Origin: Streptosporangium canum
GTDB lineage: Bacteria; Actinomycetota; Actinomycetes; Streptosporangiales; Streptosporangiaceae
DNA length: 64,000 nt
Reading direction: 5' to 3'
Assembly: GCF_900113865.1 (NCBI RefSeq)
Contig: NZ_FOQY01000018.1
Coordinates: forward strand, 1 to 64,000
Shown in pieces: positions 42,095-51,495 of this stretch. A program made the translations under genes and the position numbers. Below the pieces are notes generated by a model. The model was not told the DNA's origin, did not search any database, and saw only the letters and a list, made by a program, of their open reading frames with translations. Every line of letters starts with the position of its first letter. The stretch's first letter is position 1.

Positions 42095-43027
42095 TCAACC
42101 CTCGACGATCAGCTCCAGGCCTTCGGGAAGGCTACCGTCGTGGGCGGCCTCGGCGAGGAAGAACAGCAGGGTGTCGTGGAAGGCCTGGGCGGCGCGGGTG
42201 GGTTCGACGTCCTTGCGGTGCGCGATGGCGATGGTGCGCTGCAGCCCCGGGGGGGCCAGCGGCGTCCCGGTCAGGCCGGGACGGCCGTCCAGCACCATCG
42301 AGGGGACCAGCGCGATCCCCAGCCCGGCCTCCACGAAGCGGAGAACGGCGTCCATCTCGCCCCCCTCCACCGACAGCCTGGGCTCGAACCCGGCCTGGCG
42401 GCAGGCGCCGAGCGTGGCCTCCCGCAGGTCGTAGCCGCGCCGGAACATCACCATCGGCTGCCCGCGCAGCTCCTCTATCCGCAGGTATGGCCTGCGCGCC
42501 TGCGAGTCGGTGGGGGAGACGACGACCAGGTTCTCCCGCAGGACCTCCTCGGTGACCAGGGCGGGGTCGTCGCTCTGCAGCGGCATGATGATCAAAGCGA
42601 GGTCGAGCTGGCCGCGTGCCAGGGTGCGGACCAGGTCGCGGGAGCCGCCCTCCTCCACGAGCAGCTCGATGCCGGGGTAGGCGCGGTGGAACCTGGCCAG
42701 GGCGTCGGCCATCAGCCCGGCGCAGAGCGAGGGCGTGGCGCCCAGGCGGACCCGGCCGCGGCGCAGCCCGGCCAGCTCGCCGACCTCGCGCCGCGCGGTC
42801 TCGGCGTCGGCCAGCATCCGGCGCGCCAGCGGCAGCAGGGCCTCCCCGGCGGCGGTGAGGGTGACGTTCCCCCGGGCGCGGCTCAACAGCGGCGCGCCGA
42901 GCTCGGCCTCCAGGGCCTTGATCTGCTTGCTGAGCGACGGCTGGGCGACGCGCATCCGCTCGGCGGCCTGAGTGAAGTGCCGGGCCTCGGCGACCGCCAC
43001 GAAGTAGGCGAGTTGCTGGAGCTGCAC
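42095..43027 (-). CDS. LysR-family transcriptional regulator
   Basis: A 310-residue LysR regulator. The winged HTH is at residues 1-60 (LQQLAYFVAVAEARHFTQAA, AQPSLSKQIKALEAEL), followed by the substrate-binding domain from about 92. It is divergent from sdhCAB across 197 bp, where a T-N11-A palindrome typical of LysR sites lies, so control of the b558-type succinate dehydrogenase is likely. The coinducer is unknown. Confidence 0.93.
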   Translation of the reverse strand: MQLQQLAYFVAVAEARHFTQAAERMRVAQPSLSKQIKALEAELGAPLLSRARGNVTLTAAGEALLPLARRMLADAETARREVGELAGLRRGRVRLGATPSLCAGLMADALARFHRAYPGIELLVEEGGSRDLVRTLARGQLDLALIIMPLQSDDPALVTEEVLRENLVVVSPTDSQARRPYLRIEELRGQPMVMFRRGYDLREATLGACRQAGFEPRLSVEGGEMDAVLRFVEAGLGIALVPSMVLDGRPGLTGTPLAPPGLQRTIAIAHRKDVEPTRAAQAFHDTLLFFLAEAAHDGSLPEGLELIVEG

Positions 43028-43042
43028 GTTTCCCTAGCGTAC

Positions 43043-43063
43043 GGATGCGCCGGTGGCGCATCC
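43043..43063. promoter_or_regulatory. perfect palindrome in the lysR leader
   Basis: GGATGCGCC-GGT-GGCGCATCC has 9-bp arms and begins 16 bp upstream of the lysR ATG. It may be an autoregulatory operator or a 5' UTR hairpin. Confidence 0.5.
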
Positions 43064-43089
43064 GGGGCGGCCCCCGCCATCGGAGATGA

Positions 43090-43105
43090 TGTGAGATTGC
43101 TCGCA
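43090..43105 (+). promoter_or_regulatory. CRP/GlxR-type site upstream of sdhCAB
   Basis: TGTGA-GATTGC-TCGCA differs from TGTGA-N6-TCACA at one base and lies 120 bp upstream of the second sdhC. The Sdh1 operon also has such sites. Confidence 0.45.
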
Positions 43106-43150
43106 CCGGCCTGCGGGGCCCGAGGATGAAGCCGCCCGGACGCAGAGATA

Positions 43151-43165
43151 ATAGCCGGAGGCTAT
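43151..43165. promoter_or_regulatory. LysR-type T-N11-A operator
   Basis: ATAGCC-GGA-GGCTAT is a perfect palindrome containing T-N11-A, the LysR recognition pattern, about 60 bp upstream of the sdhC start and between the divergent lysR and sdhC genes. Confidence 0.55.
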
Positions 43166-43224
43166 GGAAACGACATCCACGATGACTTGGACGGCGGGAA
43201 ACCGCCTTACCTAGCGTCACGTCT

Positions 43225-43989
43225 GTGACTGCCACGATTGAGCGCGGATCCGCCACCGCGCGGGTCAACTCCCCCGCGGACGCCGCCGCGAAGACCGCCA
43301 AACCCCGGAGGCCCGGCGGACTGCTGGGCTCCTCCAACGGTAAGAAGGCTGTGATGGCCGTCACGGGCGCCATCCTGGTGCTCTTCCTCATCGGCCACAT
43401 GGCCGGGAACCTCAAGAGCTTCTTCGGCGCCGAGTCCTTCAACGCCTACGCCGAGTTCCTGCGGACCATGGGCGAGCCGATCCTCCCGCGGCGCGTCCTG
43501 CTGACCGTCGTCGAGGTCGTGCTGGCCGCGGCCGTCGGGCTGCACATGTGGTCGGCGATCTCCCTGGCCCGCCGGGCGCACAAGGCCCGCCCGGTCAAGT
43601 ACGCGGCCAAGCGCAAGTCCCAGGCGGGCGGCTACGCCGTGCACACCATGCGGTACGGCGGTGTGATCATCGTCCTGTTCGTCATCTGGCACCTGCTGGA
43701 CCTGACGTTCGGCGCGGTCAACCCGGCCGGCTGGGACGGCACGCCGTACGAGCGGCTGGTGCAGGGCTTCGACCCGTCGCGCTGGTGGGTCACGGTCTTC
43801 TACGTGGTCGCCGTCATCATGGTCGGCCTGCACCTGCGGCACGGCCTGTGGAGCGCCTTCCAGACGCTCGGCCTGGCCGGTGGCCGCAGCTACCGCCCGC
43901 TCAAGGGCGTCGCCGCCGCGATCTCCGTGGTGCTGGTCCTCGGCTTCCTCGCCGTTCCCGTCGCCGTCATGGCCGGGGCGATCAAGTGA
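43225..43989 (+). CDS. sdhC: succinate dehydrogenase cytochrome b558 subunit
   Basis: A 254-residue diheme cytochrome b anchor of the b558 family (Bacillus, Corynebacterium and Wolinella type) with five helices (near 42-62, 95-115, 145-165, 190-210, 228-250). Candidate heme-ligand His residues are in LIGHMAGNLKSF, VGLHMWSA, VIWHLLDL and VGLHLRHGL. It reduces menaquinone with electrons from SdhB. The GTG start lies downstream of the LysR- and CRP-type sites. The stop overlaps the GTG of a 25-codon intergenic element. Confidence 0.93.
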   Translation: MTATIERGSATARVNSPADAAAKTAKPRRPGGLLGSSNGKKAVMAVTGAILVLFLIGHMAGNLKSFFGAESFNAYAEFLRTMGEPILPRRVLLTVVEVVLAAAVGLHMWSAISLARRAHKARPVKYAAKRKSQAGGYAVHTMRYGGVIIVLFVIWHLLDLTFGAVNPAGWDGTPYERLVQGFDPSRWWVTVFYVVAVIMVGLHLRHGLWSAFQTLGLAGGRSYRPLKGVAAAISVVLVLGFLAVPVAVMAGAIK

Positions 43990-44070
43990 GCGGATCCGAC
44001 GCAGTGAGCGCGGCGGCAGGCGCCGCGCGGCAGGCCTTCCGCGTAGTGAATGAGGAGCGGTGAGCGGACG
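43986..44070 (+). repeat. sdh intergenic element copy 1 (stem-loop with 25-codon frame)
   Basis: The entire sdhC-sdhA gap is a GTG frame of 25 codons (43986-44063), its start overlapping the sdhC stop and its stop seven bases before sdhA. Inside, GCGGCAGGC (44013-44021) pairs with GCCTTCCGC (44034-44042) over a 12-base loop, with one mismatch. About 70 of 88 positions match copy 2 at 45996. Confidence 0.8.
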
Positions 44071-45995
<1,925 letters not shown>

Positions 45996-45999
<4 letters not shown>

Positions 46000-46080
46000 G
46001 TGCACCCGACGTAGTGAGCGGAGTGGAAAGCGCCGCGAAGCAAGCTTTCCGCGCAGCGAATGAGGAGCGGTAAGCGAACC
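45996..46080 (+). repeat. sdh intergenic element copy 2 (stem-loop with 25-codon frame)
   Basis: It fills the sdhA-sdhB gap: GTG frame 45996-46073, 25 codons, again stopping seven bases before the next ATG. GTGGAAAGC (46023-46031) pairs fully with GCTTTCCGC (46044-46052), including one G-U. Relative to copy 1, a G-C pair has become A-U by changes on both sides. Confidence 0.8.
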
Positions 46081-46824
46081 ATGGGTATGAATCTCACACT
46101 CAAGGTCTGGCGCCAGAAGGGCCCCGAGGACAAGGGCCGGATGGTCACCTACCGCGTCGAGGACGTGTCTCCTGACATGTCCTTCCTGGAGATGCTCGAC
46201 GTGCTCAACGAGCGTCTCATCCTGGAGGGCGACGACCCGGTCGCCTTCGACCACGACTGCCGCGAGGGCATCTGCGGCATGTGCGGCATGGTCATCAACG
46301 GCGTCGCGCACGGAGAGCAGGTGGCCACCACCACCTGCCAGCTCCACATGCGGCACTTCGAGGACAACGCGGTCATCACCGTCGAGCCGTGGCGCGCGGC
46401 GCCCTTCCCGGTGGTGAAGGACCTGGTCGTGGACCGCTCGGCGTTCGACCGGATCATCCAGGCGGGTGGCTTCATCTCCGTCCCGGCCGGCTCCGCCCCC
46501 GACGCGCACAGCGTTCCGGTCAAGAAGGTCGACGCCGACGCGGCGTTCGACGCGGCCACCTGCATCGGCTGCGGCGCGTGCGTCGCCGCCTGCCCGAACG
46601 GCTCGGCCTCCCTCTTCACCGCCGCCAAGATCACTCACCTCAGCCTTCTCCCGCAGGGCCAGCCCGAGCGTGACTCCCGCGCCAAGGCCATGGTCGAGCA
46701 GATGGACGCCGAGGGCTTCGGCGGCTGCACCAACACCGGCGAGTGCACCGCGGTCTGCCCCAAGGGCATCCCGCTGGACACCATCGCCCAGATGAACCGC
46801 GACTACCTCAAGGCCTCCAAGTAG
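46081..46824 (+). CDS. sdhB: succinate dehydrogenase iron-sulfur subunit (b558-type complex)
   Basis: A 247-residue iron-sulfur subunit. [2Fe-2S] ligands are in [15 protein letters not shown] (about 59-73) and TTCQLHM; the other clusters use [18 protein letters not shown] (about 159-176) and [17 protein letters not shown]. It completes the sdhCAB operon and transfers electrons to the cytochrome b558 subunit. The operon ends here at a strong terminator. Confidence 0.95.
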   Translation: MGMNLTLKVWRQKGPEDKGRMVTYRVEDVSPDMSFLEMLDVLNERLILEGDDPVAFDHDCREGICGMCGMVINGVAHGEQVATTTCQLHMRHFEDNAVITVEPWRAAPFPVVKDLVVDRSAFDRIIQAGGFISVPAGSAPDAHSVPVKKVDADAAFDAATCIGCGACVAACPNGSASLFTAAKITHLSLLPQGQPERDSRAKAMVEQMDAEGFGGCTNTGECTAVCPKGIPLDTIAQMNRDYLKASK

Positions 46825-46850
46825 GTCCCCGGTAGTCCCGCACGGGCGCT

Positions 46851-46894
46851 GTCCGCCCCGGTGCCCGGCCACAGCGGCCGGACCCGGGGCGGAC
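46851..46894 (+). terminator. sdhCAB terminator
   Basis: GTCCGCCCCGG...CCGGCC pairs with CGGCCGG...CCCGGGGCGGAC around an ACAG loop with one small bulge, 27 bp after the sdhB stop. Confidence 0.75.
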
Positions 46895-46973
46895 GCGTCT
46901 GCCGGGACCTCACCGGCCGGGGCTGTGCCTGAGGAGCGTTCGCGGCGTTCCGAAGGATCCGGTGGACGGTGTC

Positions 46974-47552
46974 CTATCCGGGCGTCCGCCGCGTGCCGAG
47001 TTCACGGACGACCTCCTGGCGCAGCGCCGCGGAGTCGATCCCCGCGTCGGCGAGGACGCGTGAGCCCAGCCCCTGCCCCTCGCGGAGCAGCCCCAGCAGG
47101 ATGTGGCCGTCGCCGATGTAGCCGTGCTTGAGGGCGAGGGCCTCCCGCAGGGAGAGTTCCAGCGCCTTCTTCGCCCGGGGGGAGAAGGGGACGTGCCTCC
47201 CGCTGAGCAGCCCGCCCCGGTGGTCGCGTTGCGGCGGCCGGTCCAGGGCGCCGGGGCCGAAGGCCGCCTCGACCCTGTCCCTGATGGCGGACAGGTCGAT
47301 GCCGATCGTCTCCAGCGCCTCCGCGTCGAGCGCGTCCTTCGGCGCACGCGGGATGAGGGCCGTCACAGCCCGGCAGGCCCGGTCGTGGTCCAGCCCGTGC
47401 CGCCCGAGGATCTCGGCCGAGTCGCTCTCCGGCTGGTCGAGCAGGCCCAGCAGGAGGTGTTCGGTGCCGATGAGGTGATGGTTCAGCCGGCGGGCGTTCG
47501 CCTGGGCGAGTTTCACCGTCTGCCGGGCCTCATCTGTGAACCGTTCGAACAT
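46974..47552 (-). CDS. Clp N-domain protein (double Clp repeat, no ATPase)
   Basis: A 192-residue protein made of two Clp N-terminal repeats (1-75: MFERFTDEARQTVKLAQ, LIGTEHLLLGLL; 118-190: FSPRAKKALELSLREAL, YIGDGHILLGLLREGQG). This is the substrate/adaptor-binding domain of ClpA/ClpC without the ATPase modules. It may deliver or compete for substrates of Clp proteases; the exact role is unknown. It lies two bases after the HTH gene on the same strand. Confidence 0.9.
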   Translation of the reverse strand: MFERFTDEARQTVKLAQANARRLNHHLIGTEHLLLGLLDQPESDSAEILGRHGLDHDRACRAVTALIPRAPKDALDAEALETIGIDLSAIRDRVEAAFGPGALDRPPQRDHRGGLLSGRHVPFSPRAKKALELSLREALALKHGYIGDGHILLGLLREGQGLGSRVLADAGIDSAALRQEVVRELGTRRTPG

Positions 47553-47554
47553 GG

Positions 47555-47788
47555 TTACCTCTCCCGTCTCAGCAGACCTCGGCCGCCCGCGTACTTCTTG
47601 TGCACCGCCTGCCGGGTGACTTCCAGGCAGTGCGCGATCTCCTGCCAGGACCAGCCCTGATCCCTGGCGTTCTCCACCTGAAGGGCCTCCAGCCGATCGA
47701 CGAGCATCCGCAACGCCCGCACGGCCCGCAGGCCGACGGCCGGATCGCGGCTGCCGGCGTCGGAGGCCAGCTGTGCCGTATCGCTCAT
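47555..47788 (-). CDS. small HTH DNA-binding protein paired with the Clp-N gene
   Basis: A 77-residue protein. A helical N-terminal part (PAVGLRAVRALRMLVDRLEAL) precedes a helix-turn-helix (GWSWQEIAHCLEVTRQAVHKKY, about 46-67). ATG 47788 coincides with the predicted transcription start, so the mRNA is probably leaderless. The promoter is covered by two identical-format inverted repeats, so autorepression of this two-gene operon is likely. Similar HTH/Clp-N pairs occur in other actinomycetes. Confidence 0.85.
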   Translation of the reverse strand: MSDTAQLASDAGSRDPAVGLRAVRALRMLVDRLEALQVENARDQGWSWQEIAHCLEVTRQAVHKKYAGGRGLLRRER

Positions 47789-47792
47789 GTCT

Positions 47793-47835
47793 GTCAATTT
47801 AGGTTGACATCATGCGCTTGTCAACTCTTATTGAC
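47793..47835 (-). promoter_or_regulatory. promoter with twin GTCAA-N6-TTGAC operators
   Basis: On the minus strand TTGACA (47824-47819), a 17-base spacer and TAAATT (47801-47796) form a near-consensus promoter. GTCAA-N6-TTGAC occurs twice, at 47793-47808 over the -10 and at 47820-47835 next to the -35, 27 bp apart. Confidence 0.7.
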
Positions 47836-47924
47836 GGTTCCGCCGGTCGGGGGCCCGATCGGCGGTCCCGCCGGTCAGAAAATGGTTTGCTGGTGAGGCG
47901 GGAGTTTGTCAGCCTGGGGAGGCT

Positions 47925-49616
47925 ATGCGCTCCCTACCTGTTGCCGACCCCGGCATTCCTGACGCCCGCAGTCCGATCCGATACCTGTGCTGGATAGCCC
48001 GTATGCAGGCGGGCCCGCTGCTCATCGGCATCGGCTACGCCATCCTGTGGTGGCTGGCGATGGCGCTCGTGCCGGAGGCGATGGGCAAGGGCATCGACGC
48101 CATCAGGGCCAAGGACCTGCCGGCCCTCCTCACCTGGGGCGCGGTCCTGCTCGTCCTGGGGATCGTGCAGGCCGTCGCCGGCATCCTCCGGCACCGGATG
48201 GCCGTCTACAACTGGCTGAGCGCCGCCTACCGGACCGTCCAGGTCACCGTCAGGCAGTCGACCCGGCTGGGCGCGACCCTGCCCAAGCGCATGTCCACCG
48301 GCGAGGTGGTCAGCGTCGGCAACTCCGACATCGCCCACATCGGCAACGCGATGGACATCCTGCTCCGGGGCACCGGCGCGATCGTCGCCATCGTCACGGT
48401 GACCGTCATCCTGATCAGGGCCTCGCTGCCGCTCGGTCTGATGGTGCTCATCGGCGTGCCGATCATGGCCGTCGCCGTCGCCCCCCTGCTCCGGCCGCTG
48501 CACAGGCGCCAGCACGCCCACCGCGACCTCCAGGGCGACCTGTCCACCCGCGCCGCCGACATCGTCGCCGGTCTGCGGGTGCTGCGCGGCATCGGCGGCG
48601 AGCAGGTCTTCGCCGACCGCTACACCGAGGAGTCCCAGAAGGTACGGCACGCGGGCGTGCGGGTGGCCGCGGTCGAGTCGATGCTGGAGGGCGCCCAGAT
48701 CCTGCTGCCCGGCCTGCTGATCGCCTGCGTGACCTGGCTGGGCGCGACCTTCGCGATCCGGGACGAGATCACCGCCGGCCAACTCGTCGCCTTCTACGGC
48801 TACGCGGTCTTCCTGATCGCCCCCATGCGGGCGCTCACCGAGGCGGCCGACAAGCTGACCAAGGGCCACGTCGCCGCCCGCCGGGTGGTGCGGATCCTCA
48901 CCCTCGAACCGGAGGTGCGCGGCGGCGCCGGGCACTCCGGCGGGGGCCTGCTGCGCGACGTGGCCTCCGGGGTCGCGGTCCGTCCCGGCGTGTTCACCGC
49001 CCTCGCGGCGACCTCGCCCGAGGAGGCCGTCACGATCGCCGACCGGCTCGGCCGCTACGGCGACGGCGACGTGGACTTCGGCGACGTGCCGCTGGACACC
49101 CTGCCGCTCGCCGAGGTCCGCCGCCGGATCCTGGTCGCCGACAACAGCGCGAAGCTGTTCGCCGGGGTGCTCAGGGACGAGCTGGACGTCTCCGGCGAGG
49201 CGTCGGACGAGGACATCGCCGACGCGCTGCGCACCGCGTGCGCGGAGGACATCGTCGAGGCGCTGCCCGGTGGCCTCGACGGGTACGTCGCCGAGTCGGG
49301 ACGGGAGTTCTCCGGCGGCCAGCAGCAGCGGCTCCGGCTGGCCAGGGCGCTGACCGCCGACCCGGAGGTGCTCATCCTCATCGAGCCCACCAGCGCGGTG
49401 GACGCCCACAGCGAGGCGCGCATCGCCGACCGGCTGGCCAAGGCCCGAGCCGGCAAGACCACCCTGGTCTGCACGACCAGCCCGCTGGTGCTCGACCGCA
49501 CCGATCAGGTGATCTACGTCGAGGACGGCGTCGTGCGCGCCCAGGGAACACACCGGGAGCTGCTGGCCACCGTGCCGGCCTACACCGCCCTGGTCACCAG
49601 AGGGGAAGACTCGTGA
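47925..49616 (+). CDS. ABC exporter half-transporter with degenerate nucleotide-binding site (subunit A)
   Basis: 563 residues. A six-helix exporter membrane domain (about 30-310) is followed by an NBD (about 340-560). The Walker A is gone: where GxxGxGKS should stand it reads ALAATSPEEA. The Q-loop Gln is missing (LVADNSAKLF), Walker B is LILIEPTSAVD with the Asp replaced by Ile, and the H-loop His is replaced (VCTTSPL). The signature EFSGGQQQRLRLARAL is intact. It can therefore complement the partner but not bind ATP at its own Walker A. The stop overlaps a 24-codon frame leading to subunit B. Confidence 0.9.
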   Translation: MRSLPVADPGIPDARSPIRYLCWIARMQAGPLLIGIGYAILWWLAMALVPEAMGKGIDAIRAKDLPALLTWGAVLLVLGIVQAVAGILRHRMAVYNWLSAAYRTVQVTVRQSTRLGATLPKRMSTGEVVSVGNSDIAHIGNAMDILLRGTGAIVAIVTVTVILIRASLPLGLMVLIGVPIMAVAVAPLLRPLHRRQHAHRDLQGDLSTRAADIVAGLRVLRGIGGEQVFADRYTEESQKVRHAGVRVAAVESMLEGAQILLPGLLIACVTWLGATFAIRDEITAGQLVAFYGYAVFLIAPMRALTEAADKLTKGHVAARRVVRILTLEPEVRGGAGHSGGGLLRDVASGVAVRPGVFTALAATSPEEAVTIADRLGRYGDGDVDFGDVPLDTLPLAEVRRRILVADNSAKLFAGVLRDELDVSGEASDEDIADALRTACAEDIVEALPGGLDGYVAESGREFSGGQQQRLRLARALTADPEVLILIEPTSAVDAHSEARIADRLAKARAGKTTLVCTTSPLVLDRTDQVIYVEDGVVRAQGTHRELLATVPAYTALVTRGEDS

Positions 49617-49687
49617 GCGAGCGGGCCGCAGGGCGTCGTGAGCGCGTGAACGCAGGTTACGGGTACCGAGAGGGGGAGAACGCATGA
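49613..49687 (+). other. 24-codon micro-ORF bridging the two ABC genes
   Basis: A GTG frame that begins in the GTGA overlap with subunit A's stop and ends in the ATGA overlap with subunit B's start, filling the 67-bp gap. It may couple translation of the two subunits or be chance. Confidence 0.25.
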
Positions 49688-51429
49688 GCAGGCAGATCCT
49701 GCCCGTCGCCGATCAGGCGCAGGTCCGGGCGTATGCCCGCAGGCTCACGCTGAAGTACCCCCGCAACCTGACGGCGGCGCTCGGCCTGCACGGCCTGGCC
49801 GCCGTCGCGGGCCTGGCGGTGCCGTGGCTGCTGGGCTCGCTGGTCGAGGGGGTCAGCGACGGCGCCGGGGTCGACGTCACGATGGTGGCGCTGGCCGTCG
49901 GCGGTTTCCTGGTCGCCCAGGCGGTGCTGGTCAGGTTCGCCGTCTACGTCTCCTCCAAGCTCGGCGAGAAGGTCCTCGCCGAGCTGCGCCAGGAGTTCGT
50001 CGGCCGGGTGCTCGGCCTGCCGCTGTCCACCGTCGAGCGCGCCGGATCCGGCGACCTGATCACCCGGACCTCGCGGGACGTGGACTCGCTGTCGCGCACC
50101 GTACGGCACGCCGTGCCCGAGACGTTGATCGCGGTGGTCACCTGCGTGATCACCGTCGGCGCGCTGCTGCTGGTGGGGCCGCTGCTCGTGCTGCCCTCGC
50201 TGCTGGCCGTACCGATCCTGTGGTTCGCCACCCGGTGGTACCTCAAGCGGGCCCGGGACGGCTACCTGCGGGAGAGCGCCGCCTACGCGGACATGACCGA
50301 CGGCCTGGCCGAGACGGTCGGCGGGGCCCGCGCCGTGGAGGCCCTGGGCCTGCAGGACCGGCGGCACCGCCGTACCGACACCGACATCTCCCGGTCGTGG
50401 GCGGCCGAGCGCTACACCCTCAGGCTGCGCACCCTCTGGTTCCCGGCGGTCGAGCTCGGCTACGTGATCCCGATCGTGGCCACCCTGGTCCTGGGCGGCG
50501 TGTTCTACATCCAGGACTGGGCCTCGCTGGCCCAGGTCACCTCGGCCACGCTGTACGTGCAGCAGCTCATCGACCCGCTCGACCGGCTGCTGATGTGGAT
50601 CGACGAGCTCCAGGTGGGCGGGGCCTCCATGGCCCGCCTGCTGGGGGTCGCCGAGGTGCCCGACGACCGTGAGGCCGGTTCCGGCACCCCCGACGGCGAG
50701 CGGCTGCGGGCCGCGGACGTCCGCTACGCCTACCGTGAGGGCCACGACGTGCTGCACGGCATCGACCTGGTGGTCGAGCCGGGGGAGCGGCTGGCGATGG
50801 TCGGCCCGTCCGGGGCGGGCAAGTCCACGCTGGGCCGCCTGCTCGCGGGCATCCACGGCCCGCGCACCGGCGCGGTCACGGTCGGCGGCACCTCTCTGGT
50901 CGAGCTCCCGCTGGACGACCTGCGCGGCCACGTCGCCCTGGTGACCCAGGAGCACCACGTGTTCCGGGGCACCCTGCGCGACAACGTGCTGATCGCCCGC
51001 CCGGACGCGGACGACGCGCGTGTCCGGGAGGCGCTGGAGGCCGTGGACGCCTGGGACTGGGTCGAGGCCATGCCCGGCGGCCTGGACACCGCCGTCGGCT
51101 CCGGCGGCGAACCGGTCTCGGCCGCCCAGGCGCAGCAGCTCGCCCTGGCCCGCCTGGTCCTGGCCGACCCGCACACCCTGGTCCTGGACGAGGCCACCTC
51201 GCTGATCGACCCCCGGGCCGCGCGCAACCTGGAGCGGTCGCTGGCCGCCGTCCTCGACGGCCGCACCGTGATCGCCATCGCGCACCGCCTCTACACGGCG
51301 CACGACGCCGACCGGGTCGCGGTGGTCGAGGACGGCCGGATCAGCGAGCTCGGCTCCCACGACGAGCTCGTCGCGGCCGAGGGCTCCTACGCGGCGCTGT
51401 GGAGCAGCTGGCACGGCACCTCGAAGTGA
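49684..51429 (+). CDS. ABC exporter half-transporter with intact Walker motifs (subunit B)
   Basis: 581 residues. A six-helix membrane domain (about 25-315) is followed by an NBD (about 340-575) with Walker A GPSGAGKST, Q-loop VTQEHHVFRG, Walker B HTLVLDEATSLID and H-loop AIAHRL all intact. The ABC signature, normally LSGGQ, is degraded to PVSAAQAQQL. Combined with subunit A's intact signature, only one of the two composite ATP sites can be catalytic. Substrate unknown; a lipid, peptide or drug exporter is likely. Confidence 0.93.
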   Translation: MSRQILPVADQAQVRAYARRLTLKYPRNLTAALGLHGLAAVAGLAVPWLLGSLVEGVSDGAGVDVTMVALAVGGFLVAQAVLVRFAVYVSSKLGEKVLAELRQEFVGRVLGLPLSTVERAGSGDLITRTSRDVDSLSRTVRHAVPETLIAVVTCVITVGALLLVGPLLVLPSLLAVPILWFATRWYLKRARDGYLRESAAYADMTDGLAETVGGARAVEALGLQDRRHRRTDTDISRSWAAERYTLRLRTLWFPAVELGYVIPIVATLVLGGVFYIQDWASLAQVTSATLYVQQLIDPLDRLLMWIDELQVGGASMARLLGVAEVPDDREAGSGTPDGERLRAADVRYAYREGHDVLHGIDLVVEPGERLAMVGPSGAGKSTLGRLLAGIHGPRTGAVTVGGTSLVELPLDDLRGHVALVTQEHHVFRGTLRDNVLIARPDADDARVREALEAVDAWDWVEAMPGGLDTAVGSGGEPVSAAQAQQLALARLVLADPHTLVLDEATSLIDPRAARNLERSLAAVLDGRTVIAIAHRLYTAHDADRVAVVEDGRISELGSHDELVAAEGSYAALWSSWHGTSK

Positions 51430-51434
51430 GAGGG

Positions 51435-51469
51435 CCTCCGGCCGGGGCATGGCGCCGCCCGGCCGGAGG
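51435..51469. terminator. bidirectional terminator between the ABC and peptidase genes
   Basis: A perfect 12-bp stem (CCTCCGGCCGGG and its complement) with an 11-base loop, 6 bp after subunit B and 26 bp from the convergent peptidase stop. Confidence 0.75.
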
Positions 51470-51495
51470 GGTGGCCCCGGGGCCGCCCGCCGGCC

